A DNA stretch of 64,000 nucleotides from Terriglobia bacterium (lineage in GTDB: Bacteria > Acidobacteriota > Terriglobia > Bryobacterales > Bryobacteraceae), in NCBI GenBank assembly GCA_020073445.1, contig JAIQFE010000032.1:32868-96867 (forward strand), read 5' to 3'. Under the pieces are notes generated by a model. The model made no database searches, was not told the DNA's origin, and saw nothing but the letters and a program-made list of their open reading frames with translations. Of the stretch, positions 8,391-17,731 are shown in pieces. A program made the position numbers and the translations under genes. The stretch's first letter is position 1; every line of letters starts with the position of its first letter.

Positions 8391-11300
8391 CTACACATTG
8401 GCGGTACCGCGCCGATCTGGCGACGGGCGGACCTCCTCCTCTAGTAGCTCCTCTAACCTCTTCACCGTGAATCTTTCCGGATACCTCTTTGCAAGATAAT
8501 CGTAGGAGTGTTTCGTGTCGGGTTTCCCCAGCGCACTCGCTCTGCTCACGACGTGAACGTGTTTGCCGCTCTTGAGCAGATTCTCAACTTTTACGCGGTA
8601 GTCTTTGTCCCCTGTCACCAGAACAAAATGCTTGACATTCGGGAACTGCTGCTGGACTTCGTTCATCGTCTCCTGCAAGACCGTATCATCGGCTCCTCTT
8701 GACACTTGGCTCTTCCTCCAAAGGTACTCGGGAATGTTAGCAATCCTGTACCCTTTGGCATTACACTCCATCACAGCCGGGCATCTCTCGGGATAATTGA
8801 CAACCCACTGGGCGGCGACCGGGATCGGAGTGAGCTTGTAGACATATGCCTCGATACTTGAAAGGACTGTCTTCAGCGCGAAACACCCCGCTATGCCTTC
8901 ACCCGCCGTCGTTTCCAGGTCATTGAGAGTTGCCGATCCTCGGCCGGTCGTAAGGTTCGCGACGTCGATGAAGATCGCTGGCGAGTCAGGTTCCCTGTGC
9001 CGGATGTCCTTCAACATCTTGTGCAGCCAAAGATCCAGCACATAAGCTCGAACACCCACAGTCCCGTCTTGCGATTCGTCGAGGATCCTCCTGGCCTTTA
9101 GGTCATCAAGTGCCACAGTGTCCTTATCTGTCAGGACTCTAGGAGCCACCAACTTGCCGGGGTCGATCCGGCCGCCCACTGGTGTCTTCTTGATTAGGTC
9201 GACCATGAGGCGCGATTGGTCATCACTGAGTTCCCCTTCTGGGTACCAAGCGATGGCGAACGAATCGTCGCTGAAGAGAGCGAGATTACGCACAGCCGCG
9301 TCGACGTCCGCCGGCGTGAGAATCCATCGTTTCTCCCGGACTGCCGCGAACAGCATAAGTTCGGCAATCTTCTGAACAATCTCTGGGTGTCCAGCGGTTT
9401 GGCGGCACACCAAAGAGATAGTTTCCTCCGGCACGACCAAACTGCTCCCGCGCAACGGCTCAGTGATGATTTCCTTGACCGATTGCCGGTCCAGGAAGTC
9501 TATTGGCAGGTCACGAAGGGTCCCCCAGAGATCGGCTCCGGGTAGTAAGGAGCGATATTCGGTTATGGTCCGATGTCCTGCAAAGACCCAAAGAATCCGA
9601 GCCCTGGGATTCCCGTTCGCATAGATGATGTTCAGCAATCCTGCTATTCCGCTAGTGACAGCAGGATTGTGGTCTCTAGCGTCCGACGCCGCTTCTATCA
9701 GACTCTGGAAATCATCGAGAAGTGCGAGCACTCGGCGTCCAGGAATCTTCTCGGCAAGATCCTTCACAAACTGCGAGTAGGCAAGTGGCATATTCTCGCA
9801 GCATCGTTCCTCAGGCGGTGGCTGTACCCCAGCCCCTGCTATGTCCGAATGACTTGAAATCTTTGCCAGCAGATTGAATAGGAACCTTCCGACGCTGGTG
9901 AGGCTCTTCACCTCCCCGGCAGAAAGGTAAACGGGGATCAAGGGCAGGCTTCTCTTGCCTACTTCATATTCGATACTGTTGAGCAATGACGACTTGCCCG
10001 CTCGCCGTATACCACAAACATAACGCAGCCTCTGCTGGCCGTCACGGACAGAAGCTAGAACTGCCTCCTGCTCTTCCTTACGTCCGAAGAAATGCCCTTC
10101 GATCTCAACCGGATCGAGTGGGCGCCCGGAAATGTAGGGTGAGTCGTTTGGCAGGGGCGGACACACTCGCTGAACCAACTGAAGCTTGAGCGGAGGGGTG
10201 TGATAGTCTCCTCCGGCATATTCAAATGCAAGCACACACTGCAAGGTCCGCGGTTGGATTAGTCGAAGATTCGGCGCTGTGTCAAAGCTCAGTACGCAGG
10301 TATCCGTGGGGCCCACCTGCATCTGCACTTCCTCTAGACGGTCTCGAAGTGCGAAGGTTGTGACCGAATCGTCGAGAGTCAGAGTCGCACCTTTAAGACG
10401 AACCGCAGTATCGCCACTAGCACAGCGAACTCTCAGCGCAAATCCTGTGTGCTCAGCGGTGGAGTCGACCTCGACTGCTCCCTCGGTTACGGCCTCGACA
10501 GTCAGGTTCGGCAACAACTTTGCATCACGGGCGAGGCTCTCGTTTACCCTCTTACATGCGTTGAGAAATGGCCCAGCCAGACTCCACTGCTGATCGGTCA
10601 ACTCCCTCTGCAGGTTCTTCCGCAAATCGGCGTAAGCCGTTTGTGCCTTTAGCAATGCAGTTTGCCTCTCCGTGTCAATTACGAGGCGGCTGTAGTTTTC
10701 CCATTGCCCCATAAGGAGTCCCAATGCCTCCGTGGAGCCATCGCTCGAACCACGCCGAAGAGCGTCCAGCAAGGTATCGAGGTGCCACCTTACGCTAGAA
10801 AGCTCGCTCAAGTCACGCAAGCGTGATTGACACTCGGCGCCCACGGTTGTCAAAATCTGACTCAGATTCTCAGGCGTAGGCGTAGGCGTTGGAGGCGTTG
10901 GAGGCAGAGGAGGCGGCTCAGTATCATAAATTTTTCTGAGCCGATTAGACACTATGCTCGTGTCGTACTGTTTCTCGAAATTCTTCGCCATGTTGAAGAG
11001 ATTGAAACCGACATTCTTCAATTCAGGCCAGCAAAAGCCCAACCACGTATCAAGCCTACGCCTTGTGTATTGGAGCAGTTCACTGGCCCTTCTGCGATCT
11101 TTGGCGTTTCTAGCCAGAATGCCGAAATACCGCAATCGCGCGCGAAATTCCTCTTCGAACGCCTTAGCTGCCTCAGCTCTCCGTCCAGTCTTTTCTAAGA
11201 AGTCCGCCTTCACCTCCCAGTGCTGATATCTGTTGGTAGAAATCAGTTCACGGCATCGCAACCAAAATTCGAAGGCAGCCGGCTGTTTGCGCTCGAGCAG

Positions 11301-13487
11301 GCCAGTCATGTATCGCTGGATCTGCGCCTCAGGCAGCCTGTCGTTCATTGGTTCCGGCATCACAAGTTCGCCTTCCACTGAATAGCGCCCGAGGCGCAGG
11401 ACATGGGCTTGCTTTTCTTGATTTGAGAGCTCGGCCCCTTCGTATTCGAGCTTGTAGTACAGCAACAGCGCCTCTGTGTATGTAAGACAGGGCAACCAAT
11501 CGACAGTCCTCGCATCGTTGAGAAAGAGACCGAGGTAGACTGCCCCATCCAGTAGTCGCGGGTGCGGGGCATGCTTGAGACCGGCCACAAAAGTCTCAAG
11601 GCGCTGCTCCATGTCCTCGGACAGCTGGCAGCACGCCAGATTCCAATAAGCAGATGGCGAGTAGAATTCTTCGCCACATATCTGGTCAAGCTCCAGCCTC
11701 GCCGGCATTTGCTTCTTATCCTTGGCCAATGCGTAGGCTTGGTAGTCACGAACAATATTGCGGGACACACCCTGCAGTCGGGGTGCCATTCTGTCAAAGA
11801 GCGTTGCGGCGCGCCCGAAGTCCCCGGCATCAAGCGTTTCCTTCGCGGCGACAAACGCTGGATCTAAGGTTCCTCTTTCCCTGCTCTTTGGGTCGTAAAT
11901 CAACAGCTTCGGTTCCATCACATACTCTAGGCCGAGTCTGACATCGAGTCGCCGTTCTAGGATCTCCTGAATCCTTTGCTTATTAACGCAAACGAATTTG
12001 TACGTTTCTTCAGTCGCGCCGCGGTTGATGACATTCTGGAAGTCGGGGTCCTTGAGGATGTTACTTACAGGACCTTTGCTGTCTGGCACACTGCTGAGAC
12101 CGAGAGAATCCCAAGCGTCAACCTCCTCCTCTCGGGGTTCGATACCGAGCTCTTCAGCCTTCGAAATATACTCCTCGTGGATGTCACGTAGTTGTGGACC
12201 GTAGCTCTGCAGGATCTGATCGCGCCTTTCCCCATCTCCCTGCGATTGCAGCATCTTACATATCCCGGCAAACGCCTCGATCAAACCCTGACGAATCCAG
12301 AGATCATTTCGCCTCGTCTTGGCTGCGGCGCATACGCGACTGGCATCAGAGAGTAGTGCCGGCAATTCGCACGTGAGGGCTTTCCTCGGAAACTGAGTTA
12401 GCATCCAAAGATGTAGGCTGTTGGCCCTTTCACTCCGATCGGTGTCTCTGTCAGGATGTCTGTGAAGCAACGCGTACGAGTAAACATAAAGTGAAACCCT
12501 CTCAGCCATTGCCAGGGTCTGTTCATCGCCCCCTCGGGAGTATCCATTCCAAAGATCGCTTGCGGCGAAATAGAAGGGTGACTTCATCGCGGCCGCAGAT
12601 GCACCTGGGTCCAGCTGCGTCACCTGATCAATGGTCATCTGCTTCAGAGGTGAGTTCTCTGCGAATGCAATCGCCGTCAGGTCGAAAAGAATATTCTGGC
12701 GTTCTTGCTCCAAGCTGGCTTCCTCAAGGACCTGCGGTGCTCCGAGAATCCCTGTCTGTTTTTCGAGTGCCGGCCTTTCTCCACCCTCGTCATCTTTCTC
12801 GGCGAGCTCCTCTGAGGAGGAGTCTGCAACCGTCTGAGGTACGTCGACACCCAGAGCTGTCGCGGCCTCCGCAAGTTGCAGCCGCAACCCAGGCTCTTGT
12901 ATGAGGGCCGCGCAGCGCGCTACAGCCCAGGTTCTTCGCAACTCGCCGCTCAGGCCGTTTGCATCACCGCGTGCTATTCGAATCACAAACTGCGTTTGTA
13001 CACAATCAGCCAAGGCCTCCAGTGGGACTCCAATCGGCGCGAGAGCCTCAGATGCCTCTTGACAGAGGACATCCAAATCATCCTGGTCGTCACAGGATCC
13101 CGCCAGAATCCGGGCCTGAACCCATGCTCCGCAAGCGATTAGCTTCGTGGCCACAGTGACTTGGCCGCCCGCTGCCGCTGCAATACTGCAGATCCGATCG
13201 GTCAACTCTTCCAGGCCGCTCGCAGACCCTCCGATGGGGGCCCGATCGAGGGCGCTCCTCCCTACGGAGCAGCTCAGTTGGAGGAACCCATCACATATCC
13301 TGGACTCCCACTCATTGACGGCTGCCCCTTTGAAGATCAGGCCCATCACATCCTGGAGCAGTTTTTGATCTTCCCCAATGCTGTTCTGGCGGTGCTCAAG
13401 TACCAGTCTTCGGATCTCGAACCAAAAAGGGCGCAGGATTGCGTGCAACTCGCTGGCTTCCAGGAAACTGTACGACAGGCTGATCAC
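8391..13487 (-). CDS. Giant P-loop (STAND/AAA-like) ATPase with C-terminal NYN nuclease domain
   Basis: A 1698-residue protein. Residues 1-850 are helix-rich and repeat-like without a domain I recognise. A proline linker (PPPLPPTPPTPTPTP, near 862) separates them from a second helical segment and a beta-rich stretch (about 1000-1120). Then comes an Orc/STAND-type ATPase: FFGRKEEQEAV, Walker A CGIRRAGKSSLLNS near 1160 and Walker B VLALLDDFQSL near 1255, followed by a winged-helix-like region. The last 200 residues are a NYN (PIN-fold, LabA/DUF88-like) RNase domain: AIFIDVANL near 1503, SRGADDTVLQE, and FVLVTGDKDYRV near 1626, which carry the usual acidic residues. By analogy with STAND effectors, the N-terminal part may sense a ligand, the ATPase oligomerise and the NYN domain cut RNA; this is inference. 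No signal peptide or membrane segment is seen. It is convergent with the sigma-like gene and divergent from the VWA gene. Confidence 0.8.
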   Translation of the reverse strand: MISLSYSFLEASELHAILRPFWFEIRRLVLEHRQNSIGEDQKLLQDVMGLIFKGAAVNEWESRICDGFLQLSCSVGRSALDRAPIGGSASGLEELTDRICSIAAAAGGQVTVATKLIACGAWVQARILAGSCDDQDDLDVLCQEASEALAPIGVPLEALADCVQTQFVIRIARGDANGLSGELRRTWAVARCAALIQEPGLRLQLAEAATALGVDVPQTVADSSSEELAEKDDEGGERPALEKQTGILGAPQVLEEASLEQERQNILFDLTAIAFAENSPLKQMTIDQVTQLDPGASAAAMKSPFYFAASDLWNGYSRGGDEQTLAMAERVSLYVYSYALLHRHPDRDTDRSERANSLHLWMLTQFPRKALTCELPALLSDASRVCAAAKTRRNDLWIRQGLIEAFAGICKMLQSQGDGERRDQILQSYGPQLRDIHEEYISKAEELGIEPREEEVDAWDSLGLSSVPDSKGPVSNILKDPDFQNVINRGATEETYKFVCVNKQRIQEILERRLDVRLGLEYVMEPKLLIYDPKSRERGTLDPAFVAAKETLDAGDFGRAATLFDRMAPRLQGVSRNIVRDYQAYALAKDKKQMPARLELDQICGEEFYSPSAYWNLACCQLSEDMEQRLETFVAGLKHAPHPRLLDGAVYLGLFLNDARTVDWLPCLTYTEALLLYYKLEYEGAELSNQEKQAHVLRLGRYSVEGELVMPEPMNDRLPEAQIQRYMTGLLERKQPAAFEFWLRCRELISTNRYQHWEVKADFLEKTGRRAEAAKAFEEEFRARLRYFGILARNAKDRRRASELLQYTRRRLDTWLGFCWPELKNVGFNLFNMAKNFEKQYDTSIVSNRLRKIYDTEPPPLPPTPPTPTPTPENLSQILTTVGAECQSRLRDLSELSSVRWHLDTLLDALRRGSSDGSTEALGLLMGQWENYSRLVIDTERQTALLKAQTAYADLRKNLQRELTDQQWSLAGPFLNACKRVNESLARDAKLLPNLTVEAVTEGAVEVDSTAEHTGFALRVRCASGDTAVRLKGATLTLDDSVTTFALRDRLEEVQMQVGPTDTCVLSFDTAPNLRLIQPRTLQCVLAFEYAGGDYHTPPLKLQLVQRVCPPLPNDSPYISGRPLDPVEIEGHFFGRKEEQEAVLASVRDGQQRLRYVCGIRRAGKSSLLNSIEYEVGKRSLPLIPVYLSAGEVKSLTSVGRFLFNLLAKISSHSDIAGAGVQPPPEERCCENMPLAYSQFVKDLAEKIPGRRVLALLDDFQSLIEAASDARDHNPAVTSGIAGLLNIIYANGNPRARILWVFAGHRTITEYRSLLPGADLWGTLRDLPIDFLDRQSVKEIITEPLRGSSLVVPEETISLVCRQTAGHPEIVQKIAELMLFAAVREKRWILTPADVDAAVRNLALFSDDSFAIAWYPEGELSDDQSRLMVDLIKKTPVGGRIDPGKLVAPRVLTDKDTVALDDLKARRILDESQDGTVGVRAYVLDLWLHKMLKDIRHREPDSPAIFIDVANLTTGRGSATLNDLETTAGEGIAGCFALKTVLSSIEAYVYKLTPIPVAAQWVVNYPERCPAVMECNAKGYRIANIPEYLWRKSQVSRGADDTVLQETMNEVQQQFPNVKHFVLVTGDKDYRVKVENLLKSGKHVHVVSRASALGKPDTKHSYDYLAKRYPERFTVKRLEELLEEEVRPSPDRRGTANV

Positions 13488-13919
13488 GGAACCTCCCTAC
13501 ATATGGAGAACGCGTTACGGTTCTAAATATTTTCAAAAACTTCGCAGCGATAAGCTTCACAATGTATCACGTTGTGAACATACGGGGATGGAGTTTAGTC
13601 TGTTGGTGCCTCGCGAGTGTGCAAGATGGCAGCTATTTCTGGAATAACGCACCTAAATCGAACTGCTGGCCGACACCCCCGTGAAGAAATGGCATTAGAG
13701 GGCCGACGACCCTTGAAAACCGCCTTCAGCCAAGTTCGTTGGTAACGTCGAACTCTGTATCAGCGGGGTGCGGTTCGAAGCAGCTCGTAACGATTCCCAC
13801 GCGCAATCGTTGTCATATCCGAGCGGTGCGAATATCCCTCAACCAGACCGAGGCGGGCATGGCAACGCGCCCAGGGCTGGTTCTGAAGGTTGCCGCCAGC
13901 GCTTAACGGGAGGAATTCC
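13488..13919. other. Divergent intergenic region between giant ATPase-NYN gene and VWA gene
   Basis: A 432-bp spacer with no credible gene. It must hold the promoters for both flanking genes, but no convincing -35/-10 pair was found by eye. This fits control by a non-housekeeping sigma such as the product at 7688, though that is only a suggestion. Confidence 0.4.
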
Positions 13920-15476
13920 ATGAATCTGACAGCTGAAAAACGGCTCATTGAAGAGACAGATCACATTCCGACCCGGTCGGAGCGATCCGCTGAAGCAAAG
14001 CAAGAAGCGCTCTCTGAGCAAGACGCGGTCACGGAGGGGGTTAGCAGACACGAAGGGGACAGAGAAGCGAACCCAATGGAGAGCCTCATGAAGATGATGA
14101 GGCTACACGGGCCGCTCTTCTTCTTGGTGATCGTATTGTTCAGCGCAGATGTTCCCATCCAATGCGCTCTGAACTCAATAGCCTTTCCCAACCTTCATTG
14201 GGTGGCTCTCATCATCATCGCCATGCTGGTTGCCGCCGGCATCGGGGCCGTGGTGGAGGTCTCTGCATTCGCATTGCTGTTTGATCCGTACCGGCTGCTG
14301 CGGACCTTCCGGCTCTGCCTCACGTGTGCTGGCCTTGCTGGGATCTTCGCCGCCGTATCGGGAACGATGCTGCTGTTCTCTCGAACGGCTGGCGGCAACA
14401 TCGTTGATTTCCTGGTCCAGGCGGTACCGATCGCGTTTTGGACCCTGGGCGAAAGCTTGCCGATCGCTGCGGGATTCCTCTCGGCGGCCGTCTGGACGCT
14501 TGGGTATCCGAAACGGCGGGACCGCCAGATCAAGAAGCTCAAAAGCAGGTTGTCGGAACTGGGCCGGTTCCTGGACTGGTTGGAAAACGACATACAGAAG
14601 CATGCCAGCAAGGTCGTCACCATGGTGCTGGCCTGCTGTCTACTCGCCGCGCCCGCTTTTTCACAGGGAGGCGTCGCGCCTCCGAGCGGCGCCACGTCGG
14701 GTTCAGCCACCGCGAAGGCCCAGCCCAACAGCGATACGAGAGGACCGGGCGCCTTGACGACACCAGCTCGGGACAAAATCCGGTGCCTAGTTGCCTCCGA
14801 CATGACGGATTCGGTCGATCCTGAGTACCGCCGCCTTGCCGTTGCGCGCTTCATTCGAACTGTGTACCAGTTCATCACGGCCTTTCAGTGTGCGGGCCTG
14901 TCGGCAACAACTTTCGCCGATGAAGGTCCTTATAGCCCGCTCACCGAAATTGAGGCTCCGCTCCGGCCGGCCGCCGAGGATTGCTCGAAGGCGACCTTCA
15001 CCGCAAATGGTATGGACAAGATCACGCAGAATATCAGCGGGTTCCAGACATATTACCGCAAGCGTGCCGAGGAGGCGTGCCAGGTGGCAACCCAATCCCG
15101 CCTCGCAGATTTGGACCTGAAAACGCAAGAGCTGACCAAACGGGTCGCAGCCGTCCTGAACCCGGACCTTCCCACTCGTGGACAGTGCACAGCAATCTAC
15201 GGCTTGATTTCGTGGGCCGTGAGGCGCAATAACGTGATCATCTTAATAAGCGACGGGCTCGAAACCTGCGAGCAGGTGCGACCGGCATTCCAACTGCCAT
15301 CGGACTCACGCCTGTTTCTCATACTGCTGCCGTCGCGTTCCCTGATGCACAAGAACGGCCGATCCGCCCTTCAGATCGCGACGGGGTGGGAGACGATCGT
15401 CCGCGGTCTCAAAGTGGTGATGCCGACCGACGTCACCCCGGACCTCTGGAGCGATCTCGCGTCTACCGGGCGCTGA
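13920..15476 (+). CDS. Polytopic membrane protein with C-terminal VWA-like domain
   Basis: ATG 13920 is chosen over an in-frame upstream codon (13890) because GGGAGGA sits 6 bp before it; this gives 518 residues. Residues 1-60 are polar. Hydrophobic segments follow at about 64-84, 94-122, 131-153 and 166-196, then a charged helix (about 198-230). Next is a stretch that reads like a signal peptide, VVTMVLACCLLAAPAFSQ (232-249), directly before the soluble part. Residues 288-500 resemble a von Willebrand factor A fold: CLVASDMTDSVD (D294, T296, S298, a DxTxS version of the MIDAS motif), T424, and IILISDGLETC with D445. The VWA part is probably periplasmic or surface-exposed. It is encoded between two NYN proteins in one locus. 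Proteins of this layout are unfamiliar to me. Confidence 0.65.
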   Translation: MNLTAEKRLIEETDHIPTRSERSAEAKQEALSEQDAVTEGVSRHEGDREANPMESLMKMMRLHGPLFFLVIVLFSADVPIQCALNSIAFPNLHWVALIIIAMLVAAGIGAVVEVSAFALLFDPYRLLRTFRLCLTCAGLAGIFAAVSGTMLLFSRTAGGNIVDFLVQAVPIAFWTLGESLPIAAGFLSAAVWTLGYPKRRDRQIKKLKSRLSELGRFLDWLENDIQKHASKVVTMVLACCLLAAPAFSQGGVAPPSGATSGSATAKAQPNSDTRGPGALTTPARDKIRCLVASDMTDSVDPEYRRLAVARFIRTVYQFITAFQCAGLSATTFADEGPYSPLTEIEAPLRPAAEDCSKATFTANGMDKITQNISGFQTYYRKRAEEACQVATQSRLADLDLKTQELTKRVAAVLNPDLPTRGQCTAIYGLISWAVRRNNVIILISDGLETCEQVRPAFQLPSDSRLFLILLPSRSLMHKNGRSALQIATGWETIVRGLKVVMPTDVTPDLWSDLASTGR

Positions 15477-15896
15477 AGTCGAGGAGTGACAAAGGAGGTG
15501 GCCCTATGCGCAATCAATCTTTTTCGTGATGGCGATCGCCAGCGACAATGATTACCACGAGCCCGGGTCTCAAAGGCATGCGGCAAAGGCGATCAGTTAC
15601 CGTACGCCGAATGAGTTCGCCGAGACCTCGAAATCCTCAGTTATGACTGGCTGAAACAATCGAGGCAAGGTCAGCCGCACAGGTACGTGACGATTCTGGT
15701 TGCCCGGAAGTTGCGCAATTTGTCTTGGCGACGATGCCGGCATTACGCTTGCTCAAAGTTCGCCACCATTCCCCTCGGATGGGCGGCTTCTACTCGCTGA
15801 TAGCGCGGCTTTCTTCAGCTGCCGAGAGAAATGGTCAAATATGACATAAGCCTATTCGCAACCTGTAACTCGACAGTACTGTTTGGAGGAGATGAC
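15477..15896. other. Spacer with tiny ORFs between VWA and NYN genes
   Basis: About 420 bp. At 15491 a perfect ribosome site AAAGGAGGT precedes a seven-codon ORF (15506-15529, MRNQSFS). Its TGA overlaps the ATG of a 41-codon frame (15528-15653) that contains ISYRTPNEFAE, similar to the C-terminal end of IS3-family transposases. A one-base change in the T5 run would fuse the two frames. Whether this is a real small gene or transposase debris cannot be decided. The rest shows nothing. Confidence 0.35.
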
Positions 15897-17300
15897 GTGG
15901 ACCGCGTACTTGTATACGTCGATTGGGAGAACATCCACTACACTCTTGAAAAGATTTATCGCGTAGATGTTCCCGCCCTCGAGTGTCTCAAGACGATCAT
16001 CGTGAGAGCCAAAGAATATGGTCGTCCTCACGTGGAAGTTTACTACAACGATCATCTCGGGAGGCGCGATCATGATCTTGGACGGGCAATCCGGGCCTGT
16101 GGTGCGTACGCCCAGCCCATATCCTCGGCGCGGGTTGAGAAGAACCTCGCGGATACGTATATTGCGACGGACGCCATTCGGCAGTACATTCACCAAAAAC
16201 CGTCCGTGGTAATCATTGTCTCTGGCGATAACGGCTACTCGCCCGTTCTGAGAGCAATCAAAGACGAAGGTGGTGAAGCTTTGATCTTTAGCTTCAAGAA
16301 GTCGATGGCCAATGTTTTCCAGGATTCTATGCTTGTGGACGAGCCGATCATCCTCGATGAGTTGATTTTGCCCCACGGTACACCACTCGCCTCAACGTTC
16401 GAACTGAAACAAGAATCGACTACCTCGAAAAAACCTGAGAGTACGGCAAACCTTGTAGTTCAATTGCCGCCCCCGCGGTCCGTTCGATCACAGGCAGCCC
16501 CCAAACGGGTGCAACGAACTGCCGCGGACTTCATTGACAGTCCGACGTCGGGGAGCGCAATTCGAATTATCTTAAGGCTGACACAGGCCCTGGCCCATGA
16601 GTTTGGTGAGAACATCTACACCCGTGATAATCTTCCCGCTGCCTGTTCTTCCGAGTCCGAAGAATGGACTCCAATATTGGATGTCGTCCACGAGGCTATT
16701 GCGACCGGCAAGCTTTCCGTGCTGCACAAGAATCGAACGGGTGTTGCTGATGACTACGTGCCAAACTGGGAACACCCTAGTGTCCGCAGTGTGCTGCTAG
16801 CCTGGGTGGCGTTTGTCGAAAAGCTCCGGTACATGGCGCCAGGTGCAGCTCAGGATACTCCGAAAGAATTGATACTGAGCCAAATCTGTCCCAGTGAGAA
16901 AGAAAAGGCCTTGTACTATTCGCCCGACCGGGCGCTGCTCGAAGCAGTGATGAGTGAAGCGGAGGGCATCGGCGCTCTTATAGCCGACACTACGAAAACA
17001 ATGGTGCGCTTGGATGCGGATCATCCATTGGTGAAAACTCCCATAAGGCTCCAAATCCCCTTCCAGGAGCTTCCCAAAGCGCTACAGTCAAATATCCGCG
17101 CCTTGGAGAAGGACATTGTCGCGATCAGTAGCACTGGTTCTGCTCGCCTGAGCGCGCTCAAGCAGAGATTCGGCAAGCGAGCAAACACACTCGTTGATCT
17201 GGGGGTTGCTCTTGGACTGCTGAGCCCTGCTGGTGCGCTGCATGATAACAAGACAATGATTACCTCGAAGCGGACTTCCGATCCCGCGAAAACTGGTTAG
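15897..17300 (+). CDS. NYN-domain RNase with C-terminal helix-turn-helix-like region
   Basis: The GTG at 15897 is preferred (GGAGGAG at 15885-15891, 5 bp upstream) over an ATG at 15831, giving 467 residues that begin right at the domain: VDRVLVYVDWENIHY. Residues 1-157 form a NYN/LabA-type PIN-fold nuclease with D9 in YVDWEN, D86/D92 in LADTYIATDA and D111 in IIVSGDNGYSPVL, the expected metal-binding acidic positions. A linker (160-220) leads to a helical, winged-helix-like C-terminal region (220-460), which might bind RNA or a partner. This is the second NYN protein of the locus; the other is fused to the giant ATPase. It likely cuts RNA, target unknown. It lies on the same strand as the VWA gene, 420 bp downstream. 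Confidence 0.75.
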   Translation: MDRVLVYVDWENIHYTLEKIYRVDVPALECLKTIIVRAKEYGRPHVEVYYNDHLGRRDHDLGRAIRACGAYAQPISSARVEKNLADTYIATDAIRQYIHQKPSVVIIVSGDNGYSPVLRAIKDEGGEALIFSFKKSMANVFQDSMLVDEPIILDELILPHGTPLASTFELKQESTTSKKPESTANLVVQLPPPRSVRSQAAPKRVQRTAADFIDSPTSGSAIRIILRLTQALAHEFGENIYTRDNLPAACSSESEEWTPILDVVHEAIATGKLSVLHKNRTGVADDYVPNWEHPSVRSVLLAWVAFVEKLRYMAPGAAQDTPKELILSQICPSEKEKALYYSPDRALLEAVMSEAEGIGALIADTTKTMVRLDADHPLVKTPIRLQIPFQELPKALQSNIRALEKDIVAISSTGSARLSALKQRFGKRANTLVDLGVALGLLSPAGALHDNKTMITSKRTSDPAKTG

Positions 17301-17731
17301 TAGCGAGCTGGACGTGTGGTTGCGCAGTGCGGTATCCTCAACCCCGCCACTCGGCCATTCGCGCGTGTCGGTGAATCCTCCCTAGAAACGCGCTGCCATT
17401 AGACTCCCAATAACTGCTTTCTAGCGTTCCTAAAGGCTCTTTGAGTTGCCACTCGTGCCTGTAGTTTCTTTCAGTTCCTAACGCTCAGCCCGCTCATAAC
17501 CCAATCCGCTATGGCCTTTTTCGAGACGTAGCCTTCCCAGGAATGTACGATTCGCCGACGATCCGCTCAGAGTAGCTATTGGCGGACCCACGGGCGTTTG
17601 TCGGTACTGATCCGCGCCGTGCCCGGAAAGTCCTCTTTCGCCGAGTGGAGCGTGACTCGCTCAGCGGCCCGAAATCAGCGCGGCAGCGGTCGGAAGTGAG
17701 CACCTCGGGATCTTAGTTTGGTGCCCGGCGT
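17301..17731. other. Intergenic region containing direct-repeat copy A
   Basis: About 430 bp with no credible gene. It contains the first copy (17391-17510) of a long imperfect repeat found again at 21130-21249. The adjoining 17511-17731 part has short palindromes but no clear terminator or promoter. Confidence 0.45.
17391..17510 (+). repeat. Imperfect direct repeat, left copy (A)
   Basis: Aligned without gaps to 21130-21249 at a constant offset of 3739, about 63% of 120 positions match. The best block is 16 identical bases GTTGCCACTCGTGCCT (17445-17460 and 21184-21199). Outside it, AGACTCC, AGGCTCT and CAGTT also align at the same offset. The two copies bracket the IrrE/sigma and LTD/TIR genes. 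They may be the ends of an old mobile cassette, or the relics of two related integration sites. Confidence 0.6.
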
